From Bradyrhizobium sp. ISRA430 (lineage in GTDB: Bacteria; Pseudomonadota; Alphaproteobacteria; Rhizobiales; Xanthobacteraceae), in NCBI RefSeq assembly GCF_029909975.1, contig NZ_CP094516.1, positions 4,526,001-4,590,000 on the forward strand: a stretch of 64,000 nt of DNA, in the 5' to 3' direction. Position numbers and translations under genes: made by a program. Below are positions 26,071-34,952 of this stretch, one piece after another. Under the pieces are notes generated by a model, which saw only the letters and a program-made list of their open reading frames with translations, did not search any database and was not told where the DNA came from. Each line of letters begins with the position of its first letter. Position 1 is the first letter of the stretch.

Positions 26071-27105
26071 TCAGCGCTCGACCTCGCGATTCCAGCGCTT
26101 GGTCCACTCTTCGCGCTTCTCGTTGATGACGGTCCAGTCCGGATTATAGAGCTTTGCCGCGCGCTCGCCGATCGGCGCCATCTTGCCGAGCTCCGGCGGC
26201 ACGACGACCGATTTCAGCACCGGACCGTAGCCGTAATCCTTCAGCATCACGAGCTGGATTTTTGGGTCGAGCAGCATCTTGACGAAGCTCACCGCAAGCG
26301 GCGAGGCATTTGGCTTGGAGATTGGACAAGCCGTCGTCAGCAGCGTCGCCGCGCCTTCCTTCGGATAGATGAAATCGACCGGGAAGCCGGTATTGGCAAA
26401 GCTCTGCACGCGGCCCGTGCCCCACACCGCGATGACGGCTTGGCCGGACTGGAACAGCTCGGTCATCTTGCCCGGCGACGGCTCGTAGGCCAGTACGTTC
26501 GGATTGATGTCGGTCTTGAAGATCTTGAAGCCGGAATCGACATTGGACTCGCCGCCGCCATTCATCTTCGACAGCATCACCAGGGCCTCGAGGCCATAGG
26601 TGTTGTTGATCGGCGGGATGACGAGCTGCTTTGCGTATTTCGGATCCTTCAGATCGTTCCAGGAGGTCGGTGGCGCCCAGCCTTTCTCGGCAAAGGCCTT
26701 GGTGTTGTACATCAGGCCGGTCGCGACGATGCCGATCGCAACCGCACGATCGTCCTTGAAACGGGCGGTGTCGTAGAGATCGGCCGGCAGGCCGTCGAGC
26801 TTGCCGCAGAAACCGAGCTGGATCGCCTGGTACATCGGGCCGTCGTCGACGATCGCGACGTCGATCTGCTGGTTGCCCTTCTGCGCCTGGAGTTTTGCCA
26901 GCGTGTCGGTGGAGTTGCCGGCGACGTACTCGACCTTGACGCCGTTCTCCTTCTCGAAATTCGGGATCACCTCGTCGCGGATCGTCTTCTCGAACGAGCC
27001 GCCATAGCCGGCCACGTAGAGCGTCTTTTGCTGGGCCGCGACCATCGACGGGGCCGCGGCGAGCGCCGCGATGCCGACCGCTGTCAGAAGGCTGAGAGTC
27101 TTCAT
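26071..27105 (-). CDS. ABC transporter periplasmic binding protein, PotD-like
   Basis: A 344-residue exported binding protein with a signal peptide ending near MVAAQ and the PotD-like opening TLYVAGYGGSFEKTIRDEVIP. It belongs to the extracellular solute-binding family of spermidine/putrescine and opine-type importers. Start chosen at the ATG (27105) with GGAG ten bases upstream; a TTG three codons earlier abuts that site. It is the first gene of the nine-gene set ending with ridA and is divergent from a LysR gene 268 bp away. Ligand probably a basic or opine-like amino compound, by association with the oxidoreductases. Confidence 0.93.
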   Translation of the reverse strand: MKTLSLLTAVGIAALAAAPSMVAAQQKTLYVAGYGGSFEKTIRDEVIPNFEKENGVKVEYVAGNSTDTLAKLQAQKGNQQIDVAIVDDGPMYQAIQLGFCGKLDGLPADLYDTARFKDDRAVAIGIVATGLMYNTKAFAEKGWAPPTSWNDLKDPKYAKQLVIPPINNTYGLEALVMLSKMNGGGESNVDSGFKIFKTDINPNVLAYEPSPGKMTELFQSGQAVIAVWGTGRVQSFANTGFPVDFIYPKEGAATLLTTACPISKPNASPLAVSFVKMLLDPKIQLVMLKDYGYGPVLKSVVVPPELGKMAPIGERAAKLYNPDWTVINEKREEWTKRWNREVER

Positions 27106-27373
27106 AAGGACCAATCTCCAATACCGGGATGAGGGACGTGTCGACGATCAGACGGCCGAAGCGCAGTCCGCGTTCCCCTCGGCGCAAATCCCGATTCCAA
27201 CAGGGCTCCGGCCCCTGCCAAACGGGTTTTGGCGCGATCGGGAGGGTTTGGCCCCGATCTGCCGGAAAAACGGGCTGTCTCCAGCGCTGATGAAAAAGAT
27301 CGCAGAGCTATACTTCCATCGTCCAATGAATAATGGCACCCTCTACATGCCGAAATGTTATGAAGAGAACGGG

Positions 27374-28303
27374 ATGGCGCGGATCAATTCGCGGCAGGTG
27401 GAAGCCTTCCGCGCGATGATGCTGACCGGCAGCGTGACCGAGGCGGCGAAGCTGATGGTGGTGACGCAGCCTGCGGTAAGCCGGTTGCTGCGCGACTTCC
27501 AGGCGCTGCTGAAAATGGAGCTGTTCGAGCGGCGCGGCACCGGGCTGGTGCCGACCGCTGCGGCAACGGCGCTCTACACGGAAGTCGAGCGCTCCTTCGT
27601 CGGCCTCGAACGCATCACCGCGGCCGCCGAAGAAATTCGCGGCCGCCGCACCGGCTCATTGCGCATCGCCGCACTACCGGCGCTGTCGAACGGCTACCTG
27701 CCGCGGCTCGCCGGACATTTCTTGAAGGAGCGGCCCAACCTCAACCTCGCCTTCTTCGGCGTGATCTCGCCGATCGTGGTCGACTGGGTGCTGAACAATC
27801 AATGCGACATCGGCTTTGCCGAGGTGCCGATCGCCCATTCCGGCCTGCCGAGCCTGCGGCTGCCGCCATTGGCGCGCGTCGCGGTGCTGCCGACCGGACA
27901 TCGCCTCGCCGAAAAGCAGGTGCTGGAGCCGCGCGACTTCGAGGGCGAGACATTCGTGTCGCTCTCGGCGGGCTCTGCGAGCCGGCATCTGATCGACCAG
28001 ATCTTCCACCGCAGCGACGTCCGCCGCGTATTGCGGGTCGAAACCACACTGTCGGAGATCATGTGCGGCATGGTGTCGTCGGGACTTGGGGTTGCGATCT
28101 GCGATCCCTTCACGGCTGAAGAATTCTCCACCCGCGGCATCGTCGTGCGGCCCTTCCTGCCGCGCATCGACTTCGAATTCTCCGCCGTCTTTCCCGCGCA
28201 GCGCAGCCCCTCGCCGGTGGCGCTGGATTTCGTCGAGACCGTGCGCAAGTCACTCACCGCGTTCGACGAACAGCCCGCGCATGAGGCCGCGCTCAGCCGT
28301 TGA
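27374..28303 (+). CDS. LysR-family regulator, OccR/NocR-like
   Basis: A 309-residue LysR protein beginning INSRQVEAFRAMMLTGSVT with helix-turn-helix AAKLMVVTQPAVSRLL, closely resembling OccR/NocR-type opine regulators in this segment. The effector domain includes IVVDWVLNNQCDIGFAE. The open frame extends about 100 codons upstream without family similarity; the ATG at 27374 is the natural start. Divergent from the transporter/oxidoreductase operon, which it probably activates in response to the imported compound. Its 3' end overlaps the convergent amidohydrolase gene by 11 bp. Confidence 0.92.
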   Translation: MARINSRQVEAFRAMMLTGSVTEAAKLMVVTQPAVSRLLRDFQALLKMELFERRGTGLVPTAAATALYTEVERSFVGLERITAAAEEIRGRRTGSLRIAALPALSNGYLPRLAGHFLKERPNLNLAFFGVISPIVVDWVLNNQCDIGFAEVPIAHSGLPSLRLPPLARVAVLPTGHRLAEKQVLEPRDFEGETFVSLSAGSASRHLIDQIFHRSDVRRVLRVETTLSEIMCGMVSSGLGVAICDPFTAEEFSTRGIVVRPFLPRIDFEFSAVFPAQRSPSPVALDFVETVRKSLTAFDEQPAHEAALSR

Positions 28304-29666
28304 ACGCGGCCTGCGCCTCGGGCAGGTCCCAGATCTTGCCGATCGCGACGCTGCCTGCTGCAGTGATCGCCTTCTCGTCGCCGCCGAGATAGCGGCCGGC
28401 ATCGATCAGCAGGCGCCCGTCGACGATTACCTGATCGATATTGGCGCGGTTGGCGAGCGCGATCAGCGCGCGGCGCGGGTCGAACAGCGGTTGAAGATGC
28501 GGATGGGTGAGATCGACCACCGTGAGATCCGCGGTCGCGCCCGGCTCGATCCTGCCGAGATCCGGCCGCTTGATGACGTCGGCAGCGACGGCCGTGTTCG
28601 CCTCGATCAGTTCTGGCGAATTCGCGACATCGGCGCGCTGCGACGTCGTCTTGGAGATGAGTGAGGCGGCGTTGAGCTCGCCGAGCAGGTCCATGTTGTA
28701 GCCGTCGGTGCCGACCACGGTGCGCACGCCGTGCTCGGCGAAGCGGCTGAAGGCGGCGGTGATGCCGGCGCGCGCGAACACGCGCGGGCAGTTCAGCACG
28801 GTCGCGCCGCGCGCCGCCATCAGCTTCAGATCGTCATCGGTACTGGAAATGCAGTGTGCAGCCATAAGGTCGGGTGCAAGGAGCCCGAGCCAGTCTAGAT
28901 ATTGCGCCGGTGTGCGGCCACCATAGCGCTTGCCGATGATCTCGACCTCGGCCCGGCTTTGCGCCAGATGCGTCGTGATGGGCACGCCGAGCTCACGCGC
29001 ACGTGCGGCGCAGGCCTTCAAGAGATCAGGGCCACAGGTATCGGTCGCATGCGGGCTCATCGCAAGGCCGATGCGCCCGTCGCCGCGACCGTTCCAGCGC
29101 TGATAGAGCGCATCCCACGTCGCCATGTCCGCCGCGCCGTCGTCGCCGGCATAGCAGACCACGCCGTCGGCCCTCGCCTTGGCGTCCGAGGTCGAGAATA
29201 GATAAGGCGCGCCATAGAAGCGGATGCCCATCTCCTCGGCGGCGTCGAACATTTCCGGTATAGAGTTGCGGAACGGCTCCATCACCGTGGTGGCGCCGCC
29301 CTTGAGAAGCTGGAGGATGCCGAGCCGCGCGACGGCCATGCGCTCCTCCCCAGTCAGCAGACCGGCACCGCGCTTGGTCAGCGGCAGGAGCACCGTGTAG
29401 ACGATGCTCTGATTGTTGCGGCGGCCGTTGCCGTCCTCGGTGTGGCTGCGCGCCACCGCCTCGCTGAAGCAGTGATTGTGCAGGTTCAACAGGCCCGGCA
29501 GAACGAAGCGGCCGGGGCGGTCATGAACCTGATCAGCGCGAGGCCTGTCGCGCGTGACCGCGGCGATCTTGCTGCCTTCGACCAGAACCCAGTGGTCGCG
29601 CAGGACCTCCTGCGTACCGTCCTTGCGTGACAGCACATAGCTGCCGAAGATCGCGATCGTGCTCAT
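28293..29666 (-). CDS. Amidohydrolase of the AtzC/TrzN-type (ATZ/TRZ) family
   Basis: A 457-residue metal-dependent hydrolase. Motifs in order: PGLLNLHNH (metal His pair), the long helix with TVMEP, ITTHLAQSRAEVE, MAAHCISSTDDD and the metal Asp in GTDGYNMD. This pattern is of deaminase/chlorohydrolase-type amidohydrolases (cytosine, guanine or S-adenosylhomocysteine deaminase relatives). It probably deaminates or hydrolyses a nitrogen ring or amidine compound. The ATG overlaps the upstream binding-protein stop by four bases and it is the last gene of the ten-gene set. Confidence 0.92.
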   Translation of the reverse strand: MSTIAIFGSYVLSRKDGTQEVLRDHWVLVEGSKIAAVTRDRPRADQVHDRPGRFVLPGLLNLHNHCFSEAVARSHTEDGNGRRNNQSIVYTVLLPLTKRGAGLLTGEERMAVARLGILQLLKGGATTVMEPFRNSIPEMFDAAEEMGIRFYGAPYLFSTSDAKARADGVVCYAGDDGAADMATWDALYQRWNGRGDGRIGLAMSPHATDTCGPDLLKACAARARELGVPITTHLAQSRAEVEIIGKRYGGRTPAQYLDWLGLLAPDLMAAHCISSTDDDLKLMAARGATVLNCPRVFARAGITAAFSRFAEHGVRTVVGTDGYNMDLLGELNAASLISKTTSQRADVANSPELIEANTAVAADVIKRPDLGRIEPGATADLTVVDLTHPHLQPLFDPRRALIALANRANIDQVIVDGRLLIDAGRYLGGDEKAITAAGSVAIGKIWDLPEAQAAFNG

Positions 29667-31246
29667 GCGGGGCGTACGTTCCAGAAGACGGCGGTGCCGT
29701 CGAGAATGCCGGTAATGGCCTTGCGGTAGGCGGTCGGCTGCTTGTACAGGCCTACCGGGATATAGGGAATCTCCTCGAACGCCACCGCCTGGATCTGGCG
29801 GCAGATGCGCTGCTGCTCGGCGAGCTCGGAGGCAGCCAGCCACTCGCTGCGCAAGCCGCCCATCTTCTCGCTCGCATACCAGCCGGCGACCTTGCCCTCG
29901 CCGCGCAGATTGGTGTTGCCAGCAGGGTTGAGCCAGTCGATGCCCTGCCAGTTGGCGACCGCGGCACTCCAGCCGCCCTGCGCAAGCGGCTCCTTCTTGA
30001 GCTGCCGCTGCAAAATGACGGCAAAATCGAGCCCGGCATATTCGACATTCATGCCCGCTTTGCGCAAGCTGTCGACGGCGATCTCGCCGAGCGGTTTCTG
30101 TGCCAGCGAGTTGGTTGGAACGAGCAACACGATCTTCTCGCCATTGTAGCCGGCGGCCTTCAGATCGGCCCTGACCTTGGCGTAGTCGCGCGGCCCGCGA
30201 AACACGTCGAGACCGACCTCGCTCGCCATCGGCGTGCCAGGTGCGAAATAGCCGATCGGCGAGACCTGATAGGCCGGATCGGTGCCGGCGACGGCAGTCA
30301 TGAAGGCGGACTGATCGATCGCACCTAACAGTGCGCGGCGGATGGCGGGATTGTCGAACGGTGGCTGCAGATGATTGAGGCGCAGCATGCAGGCGTAGCC
30401 TCTGGGATCGAGGATCCGGGTCTCGATGTCGCCGGCCGCCTGGATCACCGGCAGGAGATCGTGCGGTGTCGTCTCCTGCCAGTCCTGCTCGCCGGTTTGC
30501 AACGCGGCGACGCCGGTGCCGGCATCGGGCGTGGTGGTCCAGACCACGCGATCGTAATGCACGACCTTCGGCCCCGCCGTCCAATCCGGCTTGCCGTCGG
30601 TGCGCGGCTGGTAGCGCTCGAACCGGGCATAGGCGTTGCGCGCGCCCTGCACGCGCTCGTCGGCGAGATAGCGGAACGGACCGCTGCCGACGACCTCGGT
30701 CAGCGGCTTGAACGGATCCTGGCTCGCCAGCCGCTCCGGCATCATGAAGCAGGCGTTGATCGCGGCCTTGCCGAGTGCCTGCGGCAGCAACGGGAACGGA
30801 CGCTTGAGACGGAAGCGGATGGTGCGGTCATCAGCGGCCGAGAGCTCGTCGGTCGCCCCCATCAGTTCGCCACCAAAGCCGTCGCGCGCGGCCCAGCGGC
30901 GGATGCTCGCGACGCAATCTCGGGCGAGCACGCGCTCGCCGTCGTGCCAGAACAGACCGTCGCGCAGGGTGAGGTCCCACTGGAGCCGATCACCGGAGAT
31001 CACGTGGCCCGACACCATCTGCGGCGAGACCTGAAGCGATGAGCTCATGCCGTAGAGCGTGTCGTAGACCATGAAGCCGTGGTTTCGCGACACCTGCGCA
31101 GTCGAATAGACCGGATCGACGAAAGCAAGGTCGATCACCGGGATGAAGCGCAGCGTGGTCTGTTCCTCGGCTCGCAGGATGCCCGGCAGCGACAGGGCCG
31201 GCGCGGCGGCCGCGGCTTTGAGCAGGGAGCGGCGGGAGATCGGCAT
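29663..31246 (-). CDS. Oligopeptide-type ABC binding protein without adjacent permease
   Basis: A 527-residue SBP_bac_5 family protein. The N-terminus MPISRRSLLKAAAAAPAL is a twin-arginine signal, so export may be Tat-dependent. The region QMVSGHVISGDRLQWDLTLRDGLFWHDGE is the family hallmark, split here by the ligand-pocket entry. Start ATG has AGGAG eight bases upstream. Members bind peptides, nickel, or diverse ring compounds. No SBP_bac_5-type permease or ATPase gene occurs in the window, so it must use a transporter encoded elsewhere or act as a sensor/scavenger. Located between two amidohydrolase genes. Confidence 0.93.
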   Translation of the reverse strand: MPISRRSLLKAAAAAPALSLPGILRAEEQTTLRFIPVIDLAFVDPVYSTAQVSRNHGFMVYDTLYGMSSSLQVSPQMVSGHVISGDRLQWDLTLRDGLFWHDGERVLARDCVASIRRWAARDGFGGELMGATDELSAADDRTIRFRLKRPFPLLPQALGKAAINACFMMPERLASQDPFKPLTEVVGSGPFRYLADERVQGARNAYARFERYQPRTDGKPDWTAGPKVVHYDRVVWTTTPDAGTGVAALQTGEQDWQETTPHDLLPVIQAAGDIETRILDPRGYACMLRLNHLQPPFDNPAIRRALLGAIDQSAFMTAVAGTDPAYQVSPIGYFAPGTPMASEVGLDVFRGPRDYAKVRADLKAAGYNGEKIVLLVPTNSLAQKPLGEIAVDSLRKAGMNVEYAGLDFAVILQRQLKKEPLAQGGWSAAVANWQGIDWLNPAGNTNLRGEGKVAGWYASEKMGGLRSEWLAASELAEQQRICRQIQAVAFEEIPYIPVGLYKQPTAYRKAITGILDGTAVFWNVRPA

Positions 31247-31257
31247 CGAACAAACTC

Positions 31258-32577
31258 CTAGGACGCGAAACGAGCGAGGCGGCCGATCGGTGCGCCCAGC
31301 ACCTCGTCGTCGCGCATGACGGTGTGGCCGCGGATGATGGTTGCGACCGGCCAGCCGGCGATCTTCTTGCCGGCGAAGGGCGTCCAGCCGCATGGCGAGA
31401 CGATCCAGGATTCCTCGATCGTGCGCTTCGCCGTCATGTCGACCAGGGTGAAGTCGGCATCGTAGCCGGCCGCCAGCCGCCCTTTGCCGACGAGGCCGTA
31501 GACGCGGGCGGGACCGGCCGCCATGAGATCGACGAGGCGCGACAGTGACAGCCGGCCGGCATTGACGTGATCGAGCATCACGGGGACGAGCGTCTGCACG
31601 CCGGTCAGCCCGGCCGGGCAATCCGGCCACGGCAGCTCCTTGGCCGCGCGCGCATGCGGCGCGTGATCGCTGCCGATGGTGTCGACGATGCCGTCGCGCA
31701 GCGCGGCCCAGCTTGCCTCGCGATGGCGTTCACCGCGGATCGGCGGGTTCATCACGCCAAAGCCCTTGAGCGTGTCGTAGCAGTCCGGCGCGACCTGCGT
31801 GAGGTGATTGACCAGCACCTCGACGGTCGCGACGTCGCGATAGTCGCGCAGGTAGCCCAGCTCCTCCGCCGTGGAGACGTGGAGGATGTGCGCGGGACGT
31901 CCGGTCTTGCGGGCCAGCGCCATCAGGCGGCGGGTGCCGAGAAAGGCGCATTCCTCGTCGCGCCATTCCATGTGAGAGCGATGTGGCATGCCGCGCGAAA
32001 ACATCGGCTTGCGCGCCTGGAGGCGGTATTCGTCCTCGCTGTGGAAGGCGATGCGGCGGCGGCCGGCACGCATGACCTTCTCGAGATGCTCGTCGTCCTC
32101 GACCAGGAGCGATGCGGTCGAGGATCCCGCAAAGACCTTGATGGCGCAAACGCCGCTCTCGCTCTCGAGATGCGCGAGCTCGCCGATATTGGTCTTGGCG
32201 CCGGCGATGTAGAGGCCGATGTCGCAAAAACTCTGCTGTTCGGCGAAGCCGCGCTTCCAGTCGAGCTGCGCCTGGTCGGCGATCGGCGGGTTGGTGTTGG
32301 GCATGTCGAACAGCGTGGCGATGCCGCCCAGCACGGCGGCGCGGGTGCCCGTGCTCAGCGTCTCCACAGCGGGATCGCCTGGATCGCGTAAGTGGACGTG
32401 GCTGTCGATCAGGCCGGGCAGGACGTGGAGGCCACTCGCGTCGATCACATGATCTGCGGTATCGGACGCGCCTGCCGAGAGCGTCGCGATGCGTCCGCCG
32501 GAGACGCCGACATTGGCCGCCTCCTCGCCCCAAGGCGTAACGCAAGTGCCGTTCCTGATCAGAAGCTCAAAATGCAT
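31258..32577 (-). CDS. Dihydroorotase/hydantoinase-type cyclic amidohydrolase
   Basis: A 439-residue class I dihydroorotase-like enzyme. Metal ligands His60 and His62 lie in IDSHVHLRDPG; Lys147 in CAIKVFAG occupies the carbamylated-Lys region; HVSTAEE and IGSDHAPH supply the remaining ligands. Family members open dihydroorotate, hydantoins, dihydropyrimidines or allantoin. Located between a hydantoin-racemase family gene (10 bp) and the oligopeptide-type binding protein (11 bp), it is more likely a catabolic hydantoinase or imidase than the biosynthetic PyrC. AGAGG precedes the ATG. Confidence 0.9.
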   Translation of the reverse strand: MHFELLIRNGTCVTPWGEEAANVGVSGGRIATLSAGASDTADHVIDASGLHVLPGLIDSHVHLRDPGDPAVETLSTGTRAAVLGGIATLFDMPNTNPPIADQAQLDWKRGFAEQQSFCDIGLYIAGAKTNIGELAHLESESGVCAIKVFAGSSTASLLVEDDEHLEKVMRAGRRRIAFHSEDEYRLQARKPMFSRGMPHRSHMEWRDEECAFLGTRRLMALARKTGRPAHILHVSTAEELGYLRDYRDVATVEVLVNHLTQVAPDCYDTLKGFGVMNPPIRGERHREASWAALRDGIVDTIGSDHAPHARAAKELPWPDCPAGLTGVQTLVPVMLDHVNAGRLSLSRLVDLMAAGPARVYGLVGKGRLAAGYDADFTLVDMTAKRTIEESWIVSPCGWTPFAGKKIAGWPVATIIRGHTVMRDDEVLGAPIGRLARFAS

Positions 32578-32587
32578 CGTCCACCTC

Positions 32588-33256
32588 TCACGCTGTCAGC
32601 AGAACCGCGCCAATCGCAGCCGCCACCGCCTGCTGCGCCGGCTCGACCACAGGCACGCCGATCGCCTCGGCAATGGCCGCACGATGCGAGGCCATGCCGG
32701 CGCACCCCATCACCACGACGTCTGCGCCGCGCTCGCTGACCAGCGCGCGTCCGGCTTCGATCAATCTGCCGCGAATGTCAGCGCCAGCCGTTTCGGCGGC
32801 GCTGGCGCCGACCGACCAGCTTCCGGCATAGCGGGTCTCAACGCCGATCTGGCGCACCATGCGCTGCTGGCGGCGGATGCTCGACGACGACAGCGCGATG
32901 ACGCCGAAGCGCTCGCCGAGCGTCAGTGCGCGCAGGATGCCCCACTCGGCGATGCCCATCACCGGACGGCCGTCAGCCGCCTCGCGCACCGCATGCAGGC
33001 CGGGATCGCTAAAGCAGGCGAGCACGAAGGCATCGGCATCGTCGCGCGCGACGCGATTGACCAGCGGCATGACCACGCTGTCGGCGTCGCGCTGCGAGGT
33101 GATACTGGGTGGCCCTTCGGCAAGGCCCTCCACCGTGATCTCCGGCCCGCCGGCGATCCTGAGCGGCGCGACCGCGTCGTCGATGGCGGCCGTGACCGAC
33201 GCCGACGAGTTCGGGTTGATGACCAGGATGCGGCGAGGGGTCATGGCGCAGCTCAC
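32588..33256 (-). CDS. Asp/Glu/hydantoin racemase family protein
   Basis: A 222-residue member of the Asp/Glu racemase superfamily with the opening RRILVINPNSSASVT characteristic of hydantoin racemases (HyuE). The two catalytic cysteines are visible: FVLACFSDPG and VVMGCAGM. It would interconvert D- and L-5-substituted hydantoins, feeding the amidohydrolase and the D-carbamoylase of the same operon. The GTG start overlaps the stop of the preceding NodB-fold gene (GTGA), with GAGG about ten bases before; an ATG four codons later is an alternative. Confidence 0.88.
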   Translation of the reverse strand: MSCAMTPRRILVINPNSSASVTAAIDDAVAPLRIAGGPEITVEGLAEGPPSITSQRDADSVVMPLVNRVARDDADAFVLACFSDPGLHAVREAADGRPVMGIAEWGILRALTLGERFGVIALSSSSIRRQQRMVRQIGVETRYAGSWSVGASAAETAGADIRGRLIEAGRALVSERGADVVVMGCAGMASHRAAIAEAIGVPVVEPAQQAVAAAIGAVLLTA

Positions 33257-34137
33257 CGGTTGTCCGCCTCATGGCGCAGGAAGTTGGCCGCGATCGCCTC
33301 GCCGGTCGTGATCCAGAGGTCCGGGCAGGATTTGGCGTAGGTCAAGAATTCGCGCAGTAGGCGCAACCGCATCGGGCGGCCGCTGCATTGCGGATGCAGC
33401 ACCGTCGTCACCATGGCGCCCCAGTCCCGGACCTCGTCGAGCTCGTCCTTCCAGAGCGAGAGCACGTGCTCCCGAGGGAAGATCGAGCGCGGGCTGAAGC
33501 GGGCGGAGAGGCCGTGCATCCAGTCATCATAGCTCGCGGTGACCGGCAGCTCGATCGTGCCCGGCTTGCCGTCGGCGAGACGATGCCTGTAGGGCCGCAC
33601 GTCATCGCGGAACGAAGAAGTGTAGACGATGCCGTGACGCACCAGCGCGGCGCGCAGCTCCTCGGTGAACTCGCCATACGGCGCACGATAGCCGATCGGC
33701 TTGACGCCGAGCCGGCGCTTCAGCGCCTCGAAACCCCGTTCCAGCTCCTCCTCGATCCAGGGATCACCGGGATCGGGCAAGAGATGGTGATAGCCGTGAT
33801 GACCGATCTCATGGCCGGCTTTGAGAATGGATTCGGCCATGGCCGGGTGCGCATCGACCGACCATCCTGTGACGAAGAACGTCGCCTTGAGATCGAGCTG
33901 GTCGAGCAGCTCCAGCAGCTTCGGCGTGCCGACGCGCGCCTCATAGCCGCCATAGCTCATGGTGATCAGGCGCTGCGCATGCACGGCGTCCTTGCTGGTC
34001 CACGCGCTTTCCGCATCGACATCGAACGACAGGAACATCGCCGATGTATACGGCTTCGGCCAGGGATAGCTAGGTGCGGGATCCGCGGTGTTGGCCGGAA
34101 CGAGCGGGATGCTCTGAAGTGCCTTACTGTCCAGCAT
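33253..34137 (-). CDS. NodB-fold polysaccharide deacetylase-like hydrolase (PuuE/peptidoglycan deacetylase type)
   Basis: A 294-residue cytoplasmic-type NodB homology protein with no signal peptide. MFLSFDVDAESAW carries motif 1 (catalytic Asp and metal Asp), HEIGHHGYHH motif 2 and YRAPYGE motif 3. Cytoplasmic relatives include the metal-independent allantoinase PuuE and imide/formamide hydrolases, not only sugar deacetylases. Inside an operon with a carbamoylase and a hydantoin racemase, ring-opening or C-N hydrolysis of a ureide/imide is more likely than carbohydrate deacetylation (inference). Its ATG overlaps the binding-protein gene by 14 bp. Confidence 0.85.
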   Translation of the reverse strand: MLDSKALQSIPLVPANTADPAPSYPWPKPYTSAMFLSFDVDAESAWTSKDAVHAQRLITMSYGGYEARVGTPKLLELLDQLDLKATFFVTGWSVDAHPAMAESILKAGHEIGHHGYHHLLPDPGDPWIEEELERGFEALKRRLGVKPIGYRAPYGEFTEELRAALVRHGIVYTSSFRDDVRPYRHRLADGKPGTIELPVTASYDDWMHGLSARFSPRSIFPREHVLSLWKDELDEVRDWGAMVTTVLHPQCSGRPMRLRLLREFLTYAKSCPDLWITTGEAIAANFLRHEADNR

Positions 34138-34939
34138 TGATGGTTGCCTTCTCCAGTCCGTTATCGTTCAGTTTCCACTTGGCAAGCAGCGCGCGATAGG
34201 TACCGTCCGCGATCAGTGCGTCGACCGCCTCCACCATCGCCTGCTGAAGAGCCGCTTCCTTGACCGCCAGGGCAATGCCGGTGAATTGCTGCGCAATGGG
34301 CTCGCCGACCGTCGCATAGGCGCCGGGCTCGAGATCCATGATGTAGGGCAGCGTCTCGTTGCCCTGGGCGGCGGCATCGATGCGGCCCTGCCTGAGCTGG
34401 GTGCGGGCGTCGGCCGAGCCGTCGGTGCCGATGAACTGGATCGGGTTGCTCCCGCAGTTCTTCTCGCTCCACGCCGCGATCTGTGCCGGGAACATGGTGC
34501 GGCGGCTGGCGCCGACCTTCTTGCCGCAGAGCGCCGCCGCGTCCTTGAACTCCGCCTTGCGCGACTGCTGCACGAAGAACTGCGGACCGCTGCGCAAGTA
34601 ATCGACGAAGGACGCGATCTCGTGCCGGCTCGCATAGTCCGTGAAGCCGGACAGAATCGCGTCCACCCGTCCCGTCGCGATCGACGGCATGAACTCGGCG
34701 AAACTGGTCTCCTGCCATTCGATCTTGACGCCGAGCTTGCGGCCCAGCGCTTCGCCGAGATCGATGTCGAATCCGGACAGCGCGTTGGTGGCGGGGTCGC
34801 GAAACTCCATCGGCGGATAGTTCGGCACCAGCGCGACCTTGATGCTGCCGCGCTTCGCGATCTCGGCAGGCAGCTCGCTCGCCGCCGCCGAGGCCGTCGT
34901 GGCACAAATCAGCGCCGCTACCACCAACATTCTCATCAT
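34124..34939 (-). CDS. Amino-acid-type ABC binding protein, copy 1
   Basis: A 271-residue periplasmic SBP_bac_3 protein with a signal peptide ending near SAAA-SELP. The pocket segments VPNYPPMEFRDP, GFDIDLGEALG and DAILSGFTDYASR are typical of polar amino acid receptors. It is paralogous to the receptor at 36568, sharing FVDYL-x2-GPQFFV and CGKKVGA/T. ATG at 34939 lies seven bases after GGGGG. It follows the ATPase gene by 13 bp, so the two receptors flank one permease-ATPase pair. Confidence 0.93.
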   Translation of the reverse strand: MMRMLVVAALICATTASAAASELPAEIAKRGSIKVALVPNYPPMEFRDPATNALSGFDIDLGEALGRKLGVKIEWQETSFAEFMPSIATGRVDAILSGFTDYASRHEIASFVDYLRSGPQFFVQQSRKAEFKDAAALCGKKVGASRRTMFPAQIAAWSEKNCGSNPIQFIGTDGSADARTQLRQGRIDAAAQGNETLPYIMDLEPGAYATVGEPIAQQFTGIALAVKEAALQQAMVEAVDALIADGTYRALLAKWKLNDNGLEKATINAGQ

Positions 34940-34952
34940 CAACACGCCCCCT

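Noticed and set aside
28293..30584. Apparent 763-residue amidohydrolase with a long N-terminal extension
   Set aside because: The extension is an out-of-frame reading of the oligopeptide-type receptor; the ATG at 29666 overlaps that gene's stop and gives the family's normal length.
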